A stretch of 64,000 bases of DNA from Sphingomonas sp. Leaf32 (lineage in GTDB: Bacteria; Pseudomonadota; Alphaproteobacteria; Sphingomonadales; Sphingomonadaceae). The first letter of the stretch is position 1. Every line of letters starts with the position of its first letter. The DNA lies in NCBI RefSeq assembly GCF_001421765.1, contig NZ_LMLA01000007.1, positions 62,355 through 126,354 of the forward strand, in the 5' to 3' direction. Under the pieces are notes generated by a model. That model saw nothing but the letters and a program-made list of their open reading frames with translations. It was not told where the DNA came from and searched no databases. Shown here piece after piece: positions 44,187 to 52,952 of this stretch. A program made the translations under genes and the position numbers.

Positions 44187-45253
44187 GCGGCGAACCCCGC
44201 CGGCACCGGCCAGCCCGGCGACGTAATCGCGATCGCCTTGAACAGCGTTCCCATCTGCTCCTCCTCCACCAGCCGGTCGCGATCGGCGCGCAGCGCCTCG
44301 GCACGCTCCGGGCTGCGAAGGCTAAGCGCCTGCGTCCGCGCATCGATGCCCAGCGCTTTCAGCAACGCGCCCTGATCGACCGGGCCATAGGCGACGGCAT
44401 CCTCGGCGCGCGCCGCCTCGACCAGCGTGCCGAAATCGACATGGGCGGTCAGGTCCTGTTCGCCCGGATCGTCATACGGGTTGACGAAGCCATGGCCGCG
44501 CACCGCCTGCAACGTGTCGCCCAGCGCCGGGCCGGCATAGCCATAGTCGACGATGATCGCGCAGCCGCCCTGCGCGACGATCCGTTTCGCCAGTTGCCGC
44601 AGGACGGCGACGGCGGCGGGCGCGGTTTCCAGCACCGATCCGACGGGCGCATCGCGGAATGCTGGCGGGATGATCGGATCGAACCCCCGCTGCCCCATTA
44701 CCGGCAGGAACAAAGTGTCCTGACACGCGACCAGCCGCTCGCGCCAACCATCCGCCGTCTTCACCAGTTGCCGGATCGGCAGCGCGTCGAAGAATTCGTT
44801 GGCGACGACCAGCAGCGCGCCGTCCTCGGGCAGGCCGACCAGATCGACCGCCCATTCGGCGTCCGGCACGCGCTTCGCCTGTTCCTCGCGCAGCGTCGGG
44901 CTGGTTTCGATCAGATGGGCCGGCGGCGTGCAGCCCGCCGACGCCATCGACCGCAGCGCATCTGCGGCGAGCGTGCCGCGACCGGGGCCGAACTCGACAT
45001 AGCGCGCCGCCGGACGCCCCGCCCGGTCCCAGCTGTCGGCGAGGCCCAGGCCGATCAGCTCGCCGAACATCTGGCTGATTTCGGGCGCGGTGGTGAAGTC
45101 GCCGTTCGCGCCCAGCGGATCGCGCGTCGCGTAATAATGGGCATTGGCCGCGCCCATGAACTGCGCGAGGCTGATCGGCCCGGCCAGCGTGATCGCGCGG
45201 GCCAGCCGTTCGGGCAGGGCGGGGTCGGCGGCGGTGACGACAGGCTCGCTCAA
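44183..45253 (-). CDS. MidA/NDUFAF7-like SAM-dependent methyltransferase, TTG start
   Basis: A 356-residue class I methyltransferase of the MidA (COG1565) family; the mitochondrial relative methylates an arginine of complex I. Motifs are the N-terminal ISLAQFMGAANAHYYATRDPLG, the family FTTAPEISQMFGELIGL, the SAM loop YVEFGPGRGTLAADAL, and VVANEFFDALPIRQ. I place the start at TTG 45253, which overlaps the lgt stop (TTGA) and has GGAGAG 6 bases upstream; no ATG is suitably placed. Upstream sequence in this frame is an lgt shadow. Confidence 0.88.
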   Translation of the reverse strand: MSEPVVTAADPALPERLARAITLAGPISLAQFMGAANAHYYATRDPLGANGDFTTAPEISQMFGELIGLGLADSWDRAGRPAARYVEFGPGRGTLAADALRSMASAGCTPPAHLIETSPTLREEQAKRVPDAEWAVDLVGLPEDGALLVVANEFFDALPIRQLVKTADGWRERLVACQDTLFLPVMGQRGFDPIIPPAFRDAPVGSVLETAPAAVAVLRQLAKRIVAQGGCAIIVDYGYAGPALGDTLQAVRGHGFVNPYDDPGEQDLTAHVDFGTLVEAARAEDAVAYGPVDQGALLKALGIDARTQALSLRSPERAEALRADRDRLVEEEQMGTLFKAIAITSPGWPVPAGFAA

Positions 45254-46149
45254 GCCACGCTCTCCGACCCCGCGATCGGTTCGACGCGGACCCGGCGCCG
45301 CTTCGACGTCATCATCAGGTAAATGCCGATCGCGATCATCGGCAGCGTCAGCCACTGGCCCATGTGCAAGCCCGTCGCCTGTGCGAATTCCACCAACTGC
45401 GCGTCCGGCTCGCGCCAGAATTCGATGATGAAGCGCGCGACGCCAAACCCGGCCATGCCGGTGCCGAGCAGGAAGCCGGGCTTGTAGCGCGCATCGGTGC
45501 GCCAGAAGAGAAAGGCGAGGACCAGGAACAGGATCAGCCCTTCGCCCAGCGCCTCGTAGAGCTGGCTGGGATGGCGCGCGGGGTCGAGGCCGCCGGCCAC
45601 GGTGCGCGGGAAGACGATCGCCCATGGCGCGTCGCTGGGCTTGCCCCACAGCTCGCCGTTCACGAAATTGGCGATTCGGCCGAGGAACTGGCCGATCGGC
45701 GCGACGCAGGTGACGTAATCCGCGACCCTGAGCGCACGCAGGCCATGCTTGCGCGCCAGCCACCAGATGCCGAGGATCAGCCCGACCATGCCGCCATGGA
45801 ACGACATGCCGCCGTCCCACAGCCGCAGGATCTTGATCGGGTCGACGAACATCTCAGGCGCGTAGAAGATCGCATAGCCCAGCCGTCCGCCCAGAATGAT
45901 GCCGAGCGTCGCGTAGAACACGAAGTCGTCGGCATGGCGCCGCGCCATCGGCGCACCCGGCTGGTCGAGCAGCTTGAGCAGATACCACCAGCCCGCCAGG
46001 ATGCCGGTGATATAGGCCAGCGAATACCATTTCAGCTGGAAGAAGCCGAGGTTCAGCGCGACCGGATCGAGTCCCAGATCGACATAGCGGATATGGCCGG
46101 CGGCCATGCCGACATCGCCGGTGGCGGCGGCGAGGGTGGATAGGATCAA
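45250..46149 (-). CDS. lgt: Prolipoprotein diacylglyceryl transferase
   Basis: A ~299-residue inner membrane enzyme with seven transmembrane helices that transfers diacylglycerol to the lipobox cysteine. The Lgt signature GRIANFVNGELWG is present, with SFHGGMVGLILG, RHPSQLYEALGEGLILF and GFGVARFIIEFWREPD. The start is uncertain: TTG 46149 has GGAG upstream, while ATG 46107 (MAAGHIRYVDLG) lacks a ribosome site but is closer to the usual family start. It is the first gene of the lgt-midA-GNAT-pgeF operon. Confidence 0.93.
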   Translation of the reverse strand: MILSTLAAATGDVGMAAGHIRYVDLGLDPVALNLGFFQLKWYSLAYITGILAGWWYLLKLLDQPGAPMARRHADDFVFYATLGIILGGRLGYAIFYAPEMFVDPIKILRLWDGGMSFHGGMVGLILGIWWLARKHGLRALRVADYVTCVAPIGQFLGRIANFVNGELWGKPSDAPWAIVFPRTVAGGLDPARHPSQLYEALGEGLILFLVLAFLFWRTDARYKPGFLLGTGMAGFGVARFIIEFWREPDAQLVEFAQATGLHMGQWLTLPMIAIGIYLMMTSKRRRVRVEPIAGSESVA

Positions 46150-46445
46150 GGGGGTACGCTCCGGCTGTGGTGCCGCGCGTAATATCGGGGTTGGCGGGTC
46201 AGGGGAACCACCGATGCTGCAGGGGGACCCGGGGTGGGCGGACCGGCGCCAGGGGGGGATGCTGCCGGTCCGCCCGAATTGAAGCGCGAACGCGTCGGGT
46301 GCCATTATCCTTGCAGACCATGTGCCAGTTTCGCGCAGCGGCGGTTTTGCGACGATTTCTTGGTTAACCGCTTCCCGGTCTGGGAACCGGCTGTAAACGA
46401 TCCCGACAGGCGCGGTGGCGCACGAAGATTACGCTTGTAAACGAA

Positions 46446-46465
46446 ATGACCACGGGTGTAGTCAT
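46446..46465. promoter_or_regulatory. Candidate BlaI-type operator
   Basis: ATGACCACGGGTGTAGTCAT is a dyad: 14 of 20 bases are symmetric, with perfect ATGAC/GTCAT ends and an inner AC...GT. It lies 5 bases before the blaI-like ATG, where an autorepressor would bind. BlaI/MecI operators are known to be TACA/TGTA-type dyads and GTGTA is present in the right arm. A direct repeat TGTAAACGA occurs upstream at 46392 and 46436. Confidence 0.5.
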
Positions 46466-46470
46466 GACCC

Positions 46471-46839
46471 ATGGCCGAACGAATCAGCGATGCCGAGCAC
46501 GCCGTGATGGAAGTGCTCTGGGACAGGAACCCGCTCACCGCGCAGGAGGTGGTCGAACGCGTCGCCCCGGCACGGGGATGGACCGCGAACACCGTCAAGA
46601 CGCTGCTCGGGCGGCTGCTGGCGAAGGACGTCGTCGGTGCGGAGGAAGACGGGCGGCGCTATCGCTATCGTCCGCTGGTCGCGCGCGAGGAATATGTCGC
46701 GGGCGAATCGCAGCGGTTCATCGACAAGCTGTTCGGTGGCAGCCTGACGCCGCTGGTCGCGCACCTGGCCGAACGCGACCAGTTGAGCGCGCGTGAAATC
46801 GACGAGATCGAGGCTCTGTTGAAGGCGCTGAAACAATGA
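46471..46839 (+). CDS. BlaI/MecI/CopY-family winged-helix repressor
   Basis: A 122-residue protein with the family pattern ISDAEHAVMEVLWDRNPLTAQEVVERVA and WTANTVKTLLGRLLAKDVVGAEEDGRRYRYRPLV (winged helix), then a C-terminal dimerisation helix (AREIDEIEALLKALK). BlaI-type repressors are inactivated by proteolysis triggered by a membrane M56 peptidase, which is encoded next door with a 4-base overlap (ATGA). A dyad sits just before the start. Confidence 0.92.
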   Translation: MAERISDAEHAVMEVLWDRNPLTAQEVVERVAPARGWTANTVKTLLGRLLAKDVVGAEEDGRRYRYRPLVAREEYVAGESQRFIDKLFGGSLTPLVAHLAERDQLSAREIDEIEALLKALKQ

Positions 46840-48461
46840 TCGGATGGGCGGTGGAAACGATCGCGGCGACGACGCTGCTGATGCTGCTGGTGCTGGGCCT
46901 GCGCGGCCCCGTCGCGCGGCGCTTCGGTCCGCAGGTGGCCTATGCGCTGTGGGCGCTGCCCGCACTGCGCATGGTCCTGCCGCCCATTCCCGATTACTGG
47001 CGCCCGGTGGAGTTCAACCCGATCGGTGCGGCCACCGAACCCGGCGTCATCATGCTGGGCGTGCCTGTCGCCGAGGTGCCCGCGCTGCCGCAGGGCTGGG
47101 GCATGGCCGATGTCCCGCTGATCGTCGTCGCGCTGTGGCTGCTGGGCGCGGTCGCCTTCGTCGCATGGCATATCGTGCAGCACAGCCGCTTCTGCGCACG
47201 GATATTGGCGTCGGGCCGGGCCAAGGGGCTGGCGGGCGGCCATGTGCAGATGATCGAGAGCCGCCATGCCGCCGGGCCGCTCGCCTTCGGGGTGCTGCGC
47301 CGCTACGTCGCGATGCCGGTCGATTTCCGCGAACGCTACGACGATCGCGAGCAGGCGTTGGCGCTGGCGCACGAATTGGGCCACCATGCCCGCGGCGACT
47401 TGGCTGCGAACTGGGTCGCGCTGGTGGTGCTTGGCTGCCACTGGTTCAATCCGGTCGCGTGGCGCGCCTTCCGTGCCTTTCGCGCCGATCAGGAAATGGC
47501 GTGCGACGCGATGGTGCTGGCCCGCGCCACGCCGCAAGTCCGCCACGCCTATGCCACCGCCATCGTCAAGTCGGCGCATGGCCAGGCGCTGTCCGCCGCC
47601 TGCCACCTGCACGGCGTCCATGAACTGAAAGGGAGACTCATCATGTTGTCGAAGCACCGGGTGATGTCGCCCGCCACCCGCCGCATCGCCGGTGGTGCTA
47701 CCCTGACCCTCGCCGTCATCGGCCTCGGCCTGACCGCATCGGGGACGAAGGCGGCGGAGACGATCCGGTCGAAGGTCGAAACCGCGACCGGCGTCGATAT
47801 CGCGCGCGTCGATGCACAGGCGGCGGAGGCTCTTGCCCCGGTTGCCGCGATCGTACCGGCACAGGCCGCCACCATGCCCGTCATCGCGCCGGCCGCTGCC
47901 CAGCCGGCCCTACCCGGCAAACCCGCCAAGCCGGCATCGCCCGCCGATCCTGCCGATCCCGCCCTGCCCGCCGCGATCAAGCTGGTCCGGACGCCGGCGC
48001 CGGCCGATGGCGAAGTGCGCAAGATCGTCGTCCAGCGCTTCGATGCCAAAGGCAAGCTGTTGGGCCAGACGGTCAACGATATTCCGGAAATGCGCGTCGT
48101 GAACGCCAATTGCGGCCCCGGCACGCAGACCAGCCTGACCCGCAACGAAGGCGGCAAGCAGATCACCGTCGTCTGTTCCGATCGCATCCGGATCATCACC
48201 CGTGACGCGGAGTTCCGGGCGCAGCAGGGCGCGAAGCTGGCAGCGCTCGGCGCGGCACGGGCGGCGCAGGGGCAGGCGCAGGCGATGCAGGGCGAAGCCT
48301 ATGCCCGGCAGGGGATGCAGGCGGCGCTGGCCGGGTTGCGTGCGGCGCGTGCCTCGATCGCGGCGAACGGCGACATGCCGGCCGAGGCACGCCAGAGCGC
48401 ATTGGAAGGCATCGATGACAGCATCCGCGAAGTGCAGGAAGAAATGGCTTCGAAGGACTGA
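46836..48461 (+). CDS. M56-family (BlaR1-like) membrane metallopeptidase without a penicillin sensor
   Basis: A 541-residue protein. Hydrophobic helices (TTLLMLLVLGLRG, PLIVVALWLLGAVAFVAWHIV) flank a cytoplasmic M56 peptidase with zinc motif HELGHH (residues 179-184) and DQEMACDAMVL supplying the third ligand. A further helix near residue 290 leads into an Ala/Pro-rich region and a C-terminal domain with two cysteines and a long Ala/Gln/Arg coiled coil (about 445-540). There is no penicillin-binding sensor domain as in BlaR1, so the signal is different. It presumably cleaves or triggers cleavage of the BlaI-like partner. Confidence 0.88.
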   Translation: MIGWAVETIAATTLLMLLVLGLRGPVARRFGPQVAYALWALPALRMVLPPIPDYWRPVEFNPIGAATEPGVIMLGVPVAEVPALPQGWGMADVPLIVVALWLLGAVAFVAWHIVQHSRFCARILASGRAKGLAGGHVQMIESRHAAGPLAFGVLRRYVAMPVDFRERYDDREQALALAHELGHHARGDLAANWVALVVLGCHWFNPVAWRAFRAFRADQEMACDAMVLARATPQVRHAYATAIVKSAHGQALSAACHLHGVHELKGRLIMLSKHRVMSPATRRIAGGATLTLAVIGLGLTASGTKAAETIRSKVETATGVDIARVDAQAAEALAPVAAIVPAQAATMPVIAPAAAQPALPGKPAKPASPADPADPALPAAIKLVRTPAPADGEVRKIVVQRFDAKGKLLGQTVNDIPEMRVVNANCGPGTQTSLTRNEGGKQITVVCSDRIRIITRDAEFRAQQGAKLAALGAARAAQGQAQAMQGEAYARQGMQAALAGLRAARASIAANGDMPAEARQSALEGIDDSIREVQEEMASKD

Positions 48462-48576
48462 TCCCCAGGAGTTCGCGGACGTTCTGCCCCGTTCGTTCGC
48501 GACAGGGCCGGTCGGCAACACGCCGGCCGGCCCATCGTCTTGCATCGCGTGCGCACAGCCGCCATCTCGCACGGCA

Positions 48577-49434
48577 ATGGCTGAATTCCCCCCTGGCATG
48601 GCCCAGCCGCTCGAACCGCTGGTGACGCGGGTGCTGGCGCGCAACGCATCGCCCTATACCCATACCGGTACGCAGAGCTTCGTCGTCGGCGGCAGCGGCG
48701 CGGTGGCGATCATCGATCCGGGGCCGGTCGACGACGTGCATCTGGACGCGCTGCTCACCGCGGTCGGCGGGCGCGATGTCGCGGCGATCCTGTGCACCCA
48801 TACGCACCGCGACCATAGTCCGGGCGCAAGGCCGCTGGCGGAGCGGACCGGCGCGGCGATTATCGGCTGTGCACCGCTGACGATGGACGATGCCGGCCCG
48901 CGCGCCGATGCGGCGTTCGATGTCGACTATCGCCCCGACCGCGTGTTGGCCGATGGCGAGGCGGTGGCAGGCGACGGCTGGACACTAATCGCGGTCGCGA
49001 CGCCGGGGCACACGTCGAACCATCTCGCCTTTGCGCTCCCCGAAAGCGGCGCATTGTTCAGCGGCGATCACGTCATGGGCTGGTCGACGACGATCGTCTC
49101 GCCGCCCGATGGCGACATGGGCGATTATATGGCCAGCCTCGACAAGCTGCTGGGGCGCGAGGATCGGGTCTATTACCCGGCGCATGGCGATCAGGTCGAC
49201 AATCCCCGGCGGCTGGTGCGCGGGATGCTTGGCCACCGCAAGCAGCGCGAGGGGCAGATTGCCCGCGCCATCGAACGCGGCACCCACGACATCCCGGCGA
49301 TGGTCGCGGGCATGTATGTCGGGCTGCACCCCAAATTGCTCGGCGCGGCGGAGCGGTCGGTGCTGGCCCACCTGATCGACATGGAACGGCGCGGAATCGT
49401 GCGGCAGGAGGGCGCGACATGGCATCGCAATTGA
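48577..49434 (+). CDS. MBL-fold metallo-hydrolase (LACTB2-like)
   Basis: A 285-residue metallo-beta-lactamase-fold protein. The zinc motif HTHRDH is at residues 75-80. Further ligands are in TPGHTSNHLAF, FSGDHVMGW and YYPAHGD. The C-terminal winged-helix-like part (RGMLGHRKQREGQIARAIERG) is typical of LACTB2-type proteins, which are often ribonucleases or thioesterases, so antibiotic hydrolysis should not be assumed. It lies 115 bases after the BlaI/M56 pair and could belong to the same regulon. Its 3' end overlaps the DUF4230 gene by 16 bases. Confidence 0.88.
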   Translation: MAEFPPGMAQPLEPLVTRVLARNASPYTHTGTQSFVVGGSGAVAIIDPGPVDDVHLDALLTAVGGRDVAAILCTHTHRDHSPGARPLAERTGAAIIGCAPLTMDDAGPRADAAFDVDYRPDRVLADGEAVAGDGWTLIAVATPGHTSNHLAFALPESGALFSGDHVMGWSTTIVSPPDGDMGDYMASLDKLLGREDRVYYPAHGDQVDNPRRLVRGMLGHRKQREGQIARAIERGTHDIPAMVAGMYVGLHPKLLGAAERSVLAHLIDMERRGIVRQEGATWHRN

Positions 49435-50135
49435 GGCCGCAGGCGATCCGGCTGGGCGTGGCGGTCGTGGTGCTGCTGGCGCTGGCGATCGGCGGCTGGG
49501 TCCTGTGGCAGCGTTATGAAGAAAAATACGCCGTCACCACCGAACCCGACAGCGGGCAGGCGGTAACCCGGATCATCACCGCGCGGCTGTCGGGTGCCAG
49601 CGTGCTGAAGGTCGCGTCGCTCTCCGGTACATTGCAGGCGACGGCCAGCGACGTGCGCGGTTTCGGCTGGCTGCGCAGCGATCAGGTGGTCAAGATGCCC
49701 TATTCGGTCGATTATTTCGTCGATCTGGGCGGGATCGGCGACGGGCAACTGAGCTGGTCGGCGGATACCCGTACGCTGGTGGTCGACGCCCCCGACGTGA
49801 CCGTCGCCCGGCCGAACATCGACGAAGCGGGGCGGACGCTGATGCAGACCAACGGCCTCTATGTCTCGCGGGAGGCAGCAGCTGCGTTGGCGCAGCGGGT
49901 GTCGACGGTGGCGCAAAGCCGTGCCGAGCGTGAGGCGCGCAGCCCGCAGCGGCTGGCGCAGGCGCGCGAACTGGCGCGGGCGAGCCTTGCGCGGGTGCTG
50001 GCCGCTCCGCTGGCGGCGGCGGGCGAGGGCGATGTGCGGGTGGTAGTCACCTTCCCGGCCGAACGGGGCCGGCGGGACGGCGAGCGCTGGGACGTATCGA
50101 CCCCTCCTGCCGAGGTGCTCGGCAATCGGCGATGA
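49419..50135 (+). CDS. DUF4230 membrane-anchored protein
   Basis: A 238-residue protein with one N-terminal transmembrane helix (IRLGVAVVVLLALAIGGWVLW). A DUF4230-type domain follows, with beta-strands around VLKVASLSGTLQATASD, KMPYSVDYFVDLGGI and TLVVDAPDVTVARPNID, and a basic helical C-terminus. The family has no established function. The start lies inside the end of the MBL-fold gene (16-base overlap), so the two are co-translated. Confidence 0.8.
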   Translation: MASQLRPQAIRLGVAVVVLLALAIGGWVLWQRYEEKYAVTTEPDSGQAVTRIITARLSGASVLKVASLSGTLQATASDVRGFGWLRSDQVVKMPYSVDYFVDLGGIGDGQLSWSADTRTLVVDAPDVTVARPNIDEAGRTLMQTNGLYVSREAAAALAQRVSTVAQSRAEREARSPQRLAQARELARASLARVLAAPLAAAGEGDVRVVVTFPAERGRRDGERWDVSTPPAEVLGNRR

Positions 50136-50181
50136 CAAGCCAGAGGCGTCGCTGTAGGGGGCTGTTCAGGACAAGTTGCAC

Positions 50182-50292
50182 CGTTCGTCCTGAGTAGCCG
50201 CTGAGCTTGTCGAAGCGGCGTATCGAAGGACCGCCACAAGGTGCTTCGATACGGGTCTTCGACTTCGCTCAGCCCCTACTCAGCACGAACGG
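50182..50292. repeat. REPIN-like ~110-bp palindromic element, copy 3
   Basis: CGTTCGTCCTGAGTAGCCGC, TGAGCTTGTCGAAGCGGCGTATCGAAG, then CTTCGATACGGGTCTTCGAC and CCCTACTCAGCACGAACG as the inverted arm. Its arms are nearly identical to those of copies 1 and 2. It sits just upstream of nadA, and the nadA frame reads part of it if extended, which is not a real N-terminus. Confidence 0.88.
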
Positions 50293-50332
50293 ATATGGGG
50301 ATGGCATGGCCGCCATCCACAGGGAGACGATG

Positions 50333-51328
50333 ATGAACGCGCGCACCGAATTGCCCACCGGCACCGACCTGCTGGCCGAAATCGACCGGCTGCGCCGTGA
50401 GCGCAACGCCGTCATCCTCGGCCATTATTACCAGCGGCCCGAGATTCAGGACCTGGCGGACTTCGTCGGCGACAGCCTCGACCTCAGCCGCAAGGCGGCG
50501 GCGACCGATGCCGATGTCATCGCGTTCTGCGGCGTGCGCTTCATGGCGGAAACGGCTAAGATTCTGTCGCCTGACAAGACGGTGATCCTGCCCGACATGG
50601 ATGCCGGCTGTTCGCTGGAGGACAGCTGTCCGCCCGACCAGTTCGCCGCCTTCCGCGCGCAGCATCCGGATCACATCGCGCTCACCTATATCAACTGCTC
50701 GACCGAGGTGAAGGCGCTCAGCGACATCATCGTCACCTCGTCCTCGGCGGAAAAGATCCTGTCGCAACTGCCCGCCGACCAGAAGGTGATCTTCGGCCCC
50801 GACCGCAATCTGGGCGGGTATCTAATGCGCAAGACCGGGCGCGACATGCTGTTGTGGCCGGGGGTGTGCATCGTGCACGAGGCGTTCAGCGAGACCGAAT
50901 TGCTGAAGCTCAAGGCGCAATATCCGGGCGCCCCGGTCGCGGCGCATCCCGAATGCCCGGCGATCATCCTCGACCATGCCAATTATGTCGGGTCGACCAG
51001 CGGCATCCTTGCCTATGCCGCCGATTTCCCCGGCGACACGCTGATCGTCGCGACCGAGCCGCACATCATCCACCAGATGGAAAAGGCGCTGCCGAACAAG
51101 AATTTCATCGGCGCACCGGGCGCGGACGGCAACTGTAACTGCAACATCTGCCCGTACATGGCGCTCAACACGCTGGAAAAGCTCTATATTGCCCTGCGCG
51201 ACCTCAGCCCGCGTATCGAGATTGAGGAAGGGTTGCGGCTCAAGGCGAAGGTATCGCTCGACCGGATGCTGGCGATGGCTAGCGGGACGGTTGGCTTGGG
51301 CGACCTGGGACCGCTGCGCGCGAGCTAA
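50333..51328 (+). CDS. nadA: Quinolinate synthase NadA
   Basis: A 331-residue [4Fe-4S] enzyme that condenses iminoaspartate and dihydroxyacetone phosphate to quinolinate in NAD synthesis. Motifs: [54 protein letters not shown] (cluster Cys), [28 protein letters not shown] (cluster Cys) and [19 protein letters not shown] (cluster Cys). I take the second of two adjacent ATGs, 6 bases from GGGAG; 50330 is equally possible. nadB and nadC are not adjacent. Confidence 0.95.
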   Translation: MNARTELPTGTDLLAEIDRLRRERNAVILGHYYQRPEIQDLADFVGDSLDLSRKAAATDADVIAFCGVRFMAETAKILSPDKTVILPDMDAGCSLEDSCPPDQFAAFRAQHPDHIALTYINCSTEVKALSDIIVTSSSAEKILSQLPADQKVIFGPDRNLGGYLMRKTGRDMLLWPGVCIVHEAFSETELLKLKAQYPGAPVAAHPECPAIILDHANYVGSTSGILAYAADFPGDTLIVATEPHIIHQMEKALPNKNFIGAPGADGNCNCNICPYMALNTLEKLYIALRDLSPRIEIEEGLRLKAKVSLDRMLAMASGTVGLGDLGPLRAS

Positions 51329-51340
51329 TTCACCTTACTC

Positions 51341-51367
51341 GTCACCCCGGACATGATCCGGGGTGAC
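51341..51367. repeat. REP-like palindrome between convergent genes
   Basis: GTCACCCCGGA, five bases, TCCGGGGTGAC: an 11-base perfect stem between nadA and the convergent membrane gene. Its position after both stops suggests it can also serve as a bidirectional transcription stop, though no T-tract is present. Confidence 0.75.
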
Positions 51368-51388
51368 GGAGCGGATTTGCTTTTCTGG

Positions 51389-52183
51389 CTACCGCCCCAG
51401 CCAGTGCCGCACCCCGCCGCGCGACAGGCCGATAAACGTTCCGACGACCATCAGCAGCGCGGCGACAAGGACGGCGAGCGCCACCAGCGCCGCCACCTGT
51501 CCGCCCGCCGCCCAGATCGCGGCCAGCGCCCACAGAAACACCAGCGCATAGGGCGGGCAGCCGCGCGTCGCGATCAGCGCCGCCGCCGCGATCGCACCCG
51601 CGACGAACAGCAGCAGCGCGGCGATCAGCGGCGTCGCTGACCCGCCATCGACGCCATGGAAGCGCAGGGTCGCGGCGATGTTGACGATCGACGCGACCGT
51701 CAGCCAGCTGGTGAGCGCGGTCAGCGGCAGCGCGGCGCACCACCGCTCCCCGGCCGAAAATCCGTGCGGCCAAGCAGAAAAGGTCCGCAGGGTCGCGATC
51801 AGGCAGGCGAGCGTGAACAGGATGATGATCGCCGACGGGAAACTCAGCCCGAAGACCTGCGTATAGGCCGCCCATAGAGCGTTGCCGAAAAACGCCCCTG
51901 CAGCGGGCAGGCGCAACCGGGCCAGCAACGGATTGCCGCGTTGCCGGGGCAGGGCCTGGTACGCCGCGAACACCAATGTACCGGTGTAGAGCGCACCCCA
52001 GATCGCGAATGCCCAGCCGGCGGGCGTCACCAGCGTGCGCACCATGTTCGACTGTTCGCCGATGCTGCGACCGATACCGATGCCGGGCAGCAGCGGCGTC
52101 AGCAACTGCGAAATCGCGCACAGGATCGGGAGGGCGCGGGTCAGGGGCGAGGCGTCGCTGGTGCGAAGGGCGCGGGTCGGCAT
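51389..52183 (-). CDS. Tryptophan-rich TspO/MBR-related membrane protein
   Basis: A 264-residue membrane protein with about eight hydrophobic helices. The region LVTPAGWAFAIWGALYTGTLVFAAYQAL recalls the PxGxxFxxWxxxY pattern of the TspO-related tryptophan-rich family, and AAGAFFGNALWAAYTQVFGL the second conserved helix. TspO-like proteins bind porphyrins or steroids; these larger relatives have no proven role. ATG 52183 was chosen; the frame extends upstream across a palindromic repeat. It stands alone. Confidence 0.7.
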   Translation of the reverse strand: MPTRALRTSDASPLTRALPILCAISQLLTPLLPGIGIGRSIGEQSNMVRTLVTPAGWAFAIWGALYTGTLVFAAYQALPRQRGNPLLARLRLPAAGAFFGNALWAAYTQVFGLSFPSAIIILFTLACLIATLRTFSAWPHGFSAGERWCAALPLTALTSWLTVASIVNIAATLRFHGVDGGSATPLIAALLLFVAGAIAAAALIATRGCPPYALVFLWALAAIWAAGGQVAALVALAVLVAALLMVVGTFIGLSRGGVRHWLGR

Positions 52184-52267
52184 GTCCGGGGGAACTCGCC
52201 AGCCTGCGTTCGGTTGCCGGGAGCAACCGGTTGGCACCTTTCGGCGCGGCGGTTGACCCACCATTTT

Positions 52268-52295
52268 CGTCACTCCCGCGAAGGCGGGAGTCCAT
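52268..52295. repeat. REP-like palindrome
   Basis: CGTCACTCCCGCGAAGGCGG followed by GAGTCCAT, a single copy of the CGTCATTCCCGC...GCGGGAAT family in the 130-base gap between the TspO-related gene and the galactonate aldolase gene. Confidence 0.65.
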
Positions 52296-52313
52296 AGACA
52301 CTGCGACCTTCTC

Positions 52314-52952
52314 CTAACCCTCCAGCGCGTTCCACGCGGCGACGAATGCCCGCGCGCGTTCGCCGACAGTCGCCGCGTCCATCTTCGGTACGTACAGCGC
52401 CGAGCCGAGGCCATAGCCCGCCGCTCCGGCCTTGTGCCAGTCGTCCAGCACCGACGGCACGATGCCGCCGACCGGCAGCATCCGCACGCCCAGCGGCAGG
52501 ACGGCGCGCATCGCCTTCATCACGGCCGGGCTGGCGGCTTCGGCAGGGAACAGCTTCAGCGCGGCGGCACCGGCGTCCAGCGCGGCAAAGGCTTCGGTCG
52601 GGGTGGCGATGCCGGGCATCGCGACCAGCCCGCGCTCGGCCGCCGCCGAAATCACGGTGGTGTTGGCGTTGGGGGAGATGATGAGCGTGCCGCCCGCCGC
52701 CTCGACCTGTTCGACCTGTTCGACGGTCAGCACCGTGCCCGCGCCGACCACGGCATAGCCCTCCAGCCGCTTCGACAGGCGGGTGATGCTCTCATACGGA
52801 TCGGGCGAGTTCAGCGGCACTTCGACGATGGTGAAGCCGGCGTCGAGCAGAGCGTCGCCGATCGCTTCGGCTTCGTGCGGTTGCACCCCGCGCAGGATCG
52901 CGACCAGCGGGCAGCGGGCAAAGGCGGCGTCGAACGATTCGCGGTGGGTCAT
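52314..52952 (-). CDS. dgoA: 2-dehydro-3-deoxy-6-phosphogalactonate aldolase
   Basis: A 212-residue KDPG/KDPGal-type class I aldolase that cleaves 2-dehydro-3-deoxy-6-phosphogalactonate to pyruvate and glyceraldehyde 3-phosphate. PLVAILRGV at the N-terminus, TIVEVPLNSPDP with the catalytic Glu, VGAGTVLTVEQ, and the Schiff-base lysine in AALKLFPAEAASP are visible; MLPVGGIVP follows. The wording PLNSPDPYESI is closer to DgoA than to Eda. The start overlaps the kinase stop (ATGA), so it completes the dgo operon. Confidence 0.92.
   Translation of the reverse strand: MTHRESFDAAFARCPLVAILRGVQPHEAEAIGDALLDAGFTIVEVPLNSPDPYESITRLSKRLEGYAVVGAGTVLTVEQVEQVEAAGGTLIISPNANTTVISAAAERGLVAMPGIATPTEAFAALDAGAAALKLFPAEAASPAVMKAMRAVLPLGVRMLPVGGIVPSVLDDWHKAGAAGYGLGSALYVPKMDAATVGERARAFVAAWNALEG

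Noticed and set aside
48577..49434. Metallo-beta-lactamase controlled by BlaI
   Set aside because: The motifs and C-terminal part fit LACTB2-like hydrolases better, and nothing shows lactam hydrolysis.
50207..50332. N-terminal extension of NadA
   Set aside because: It translates half of a REPIN-like element and lies upstream of a good ribosome site and the family start.
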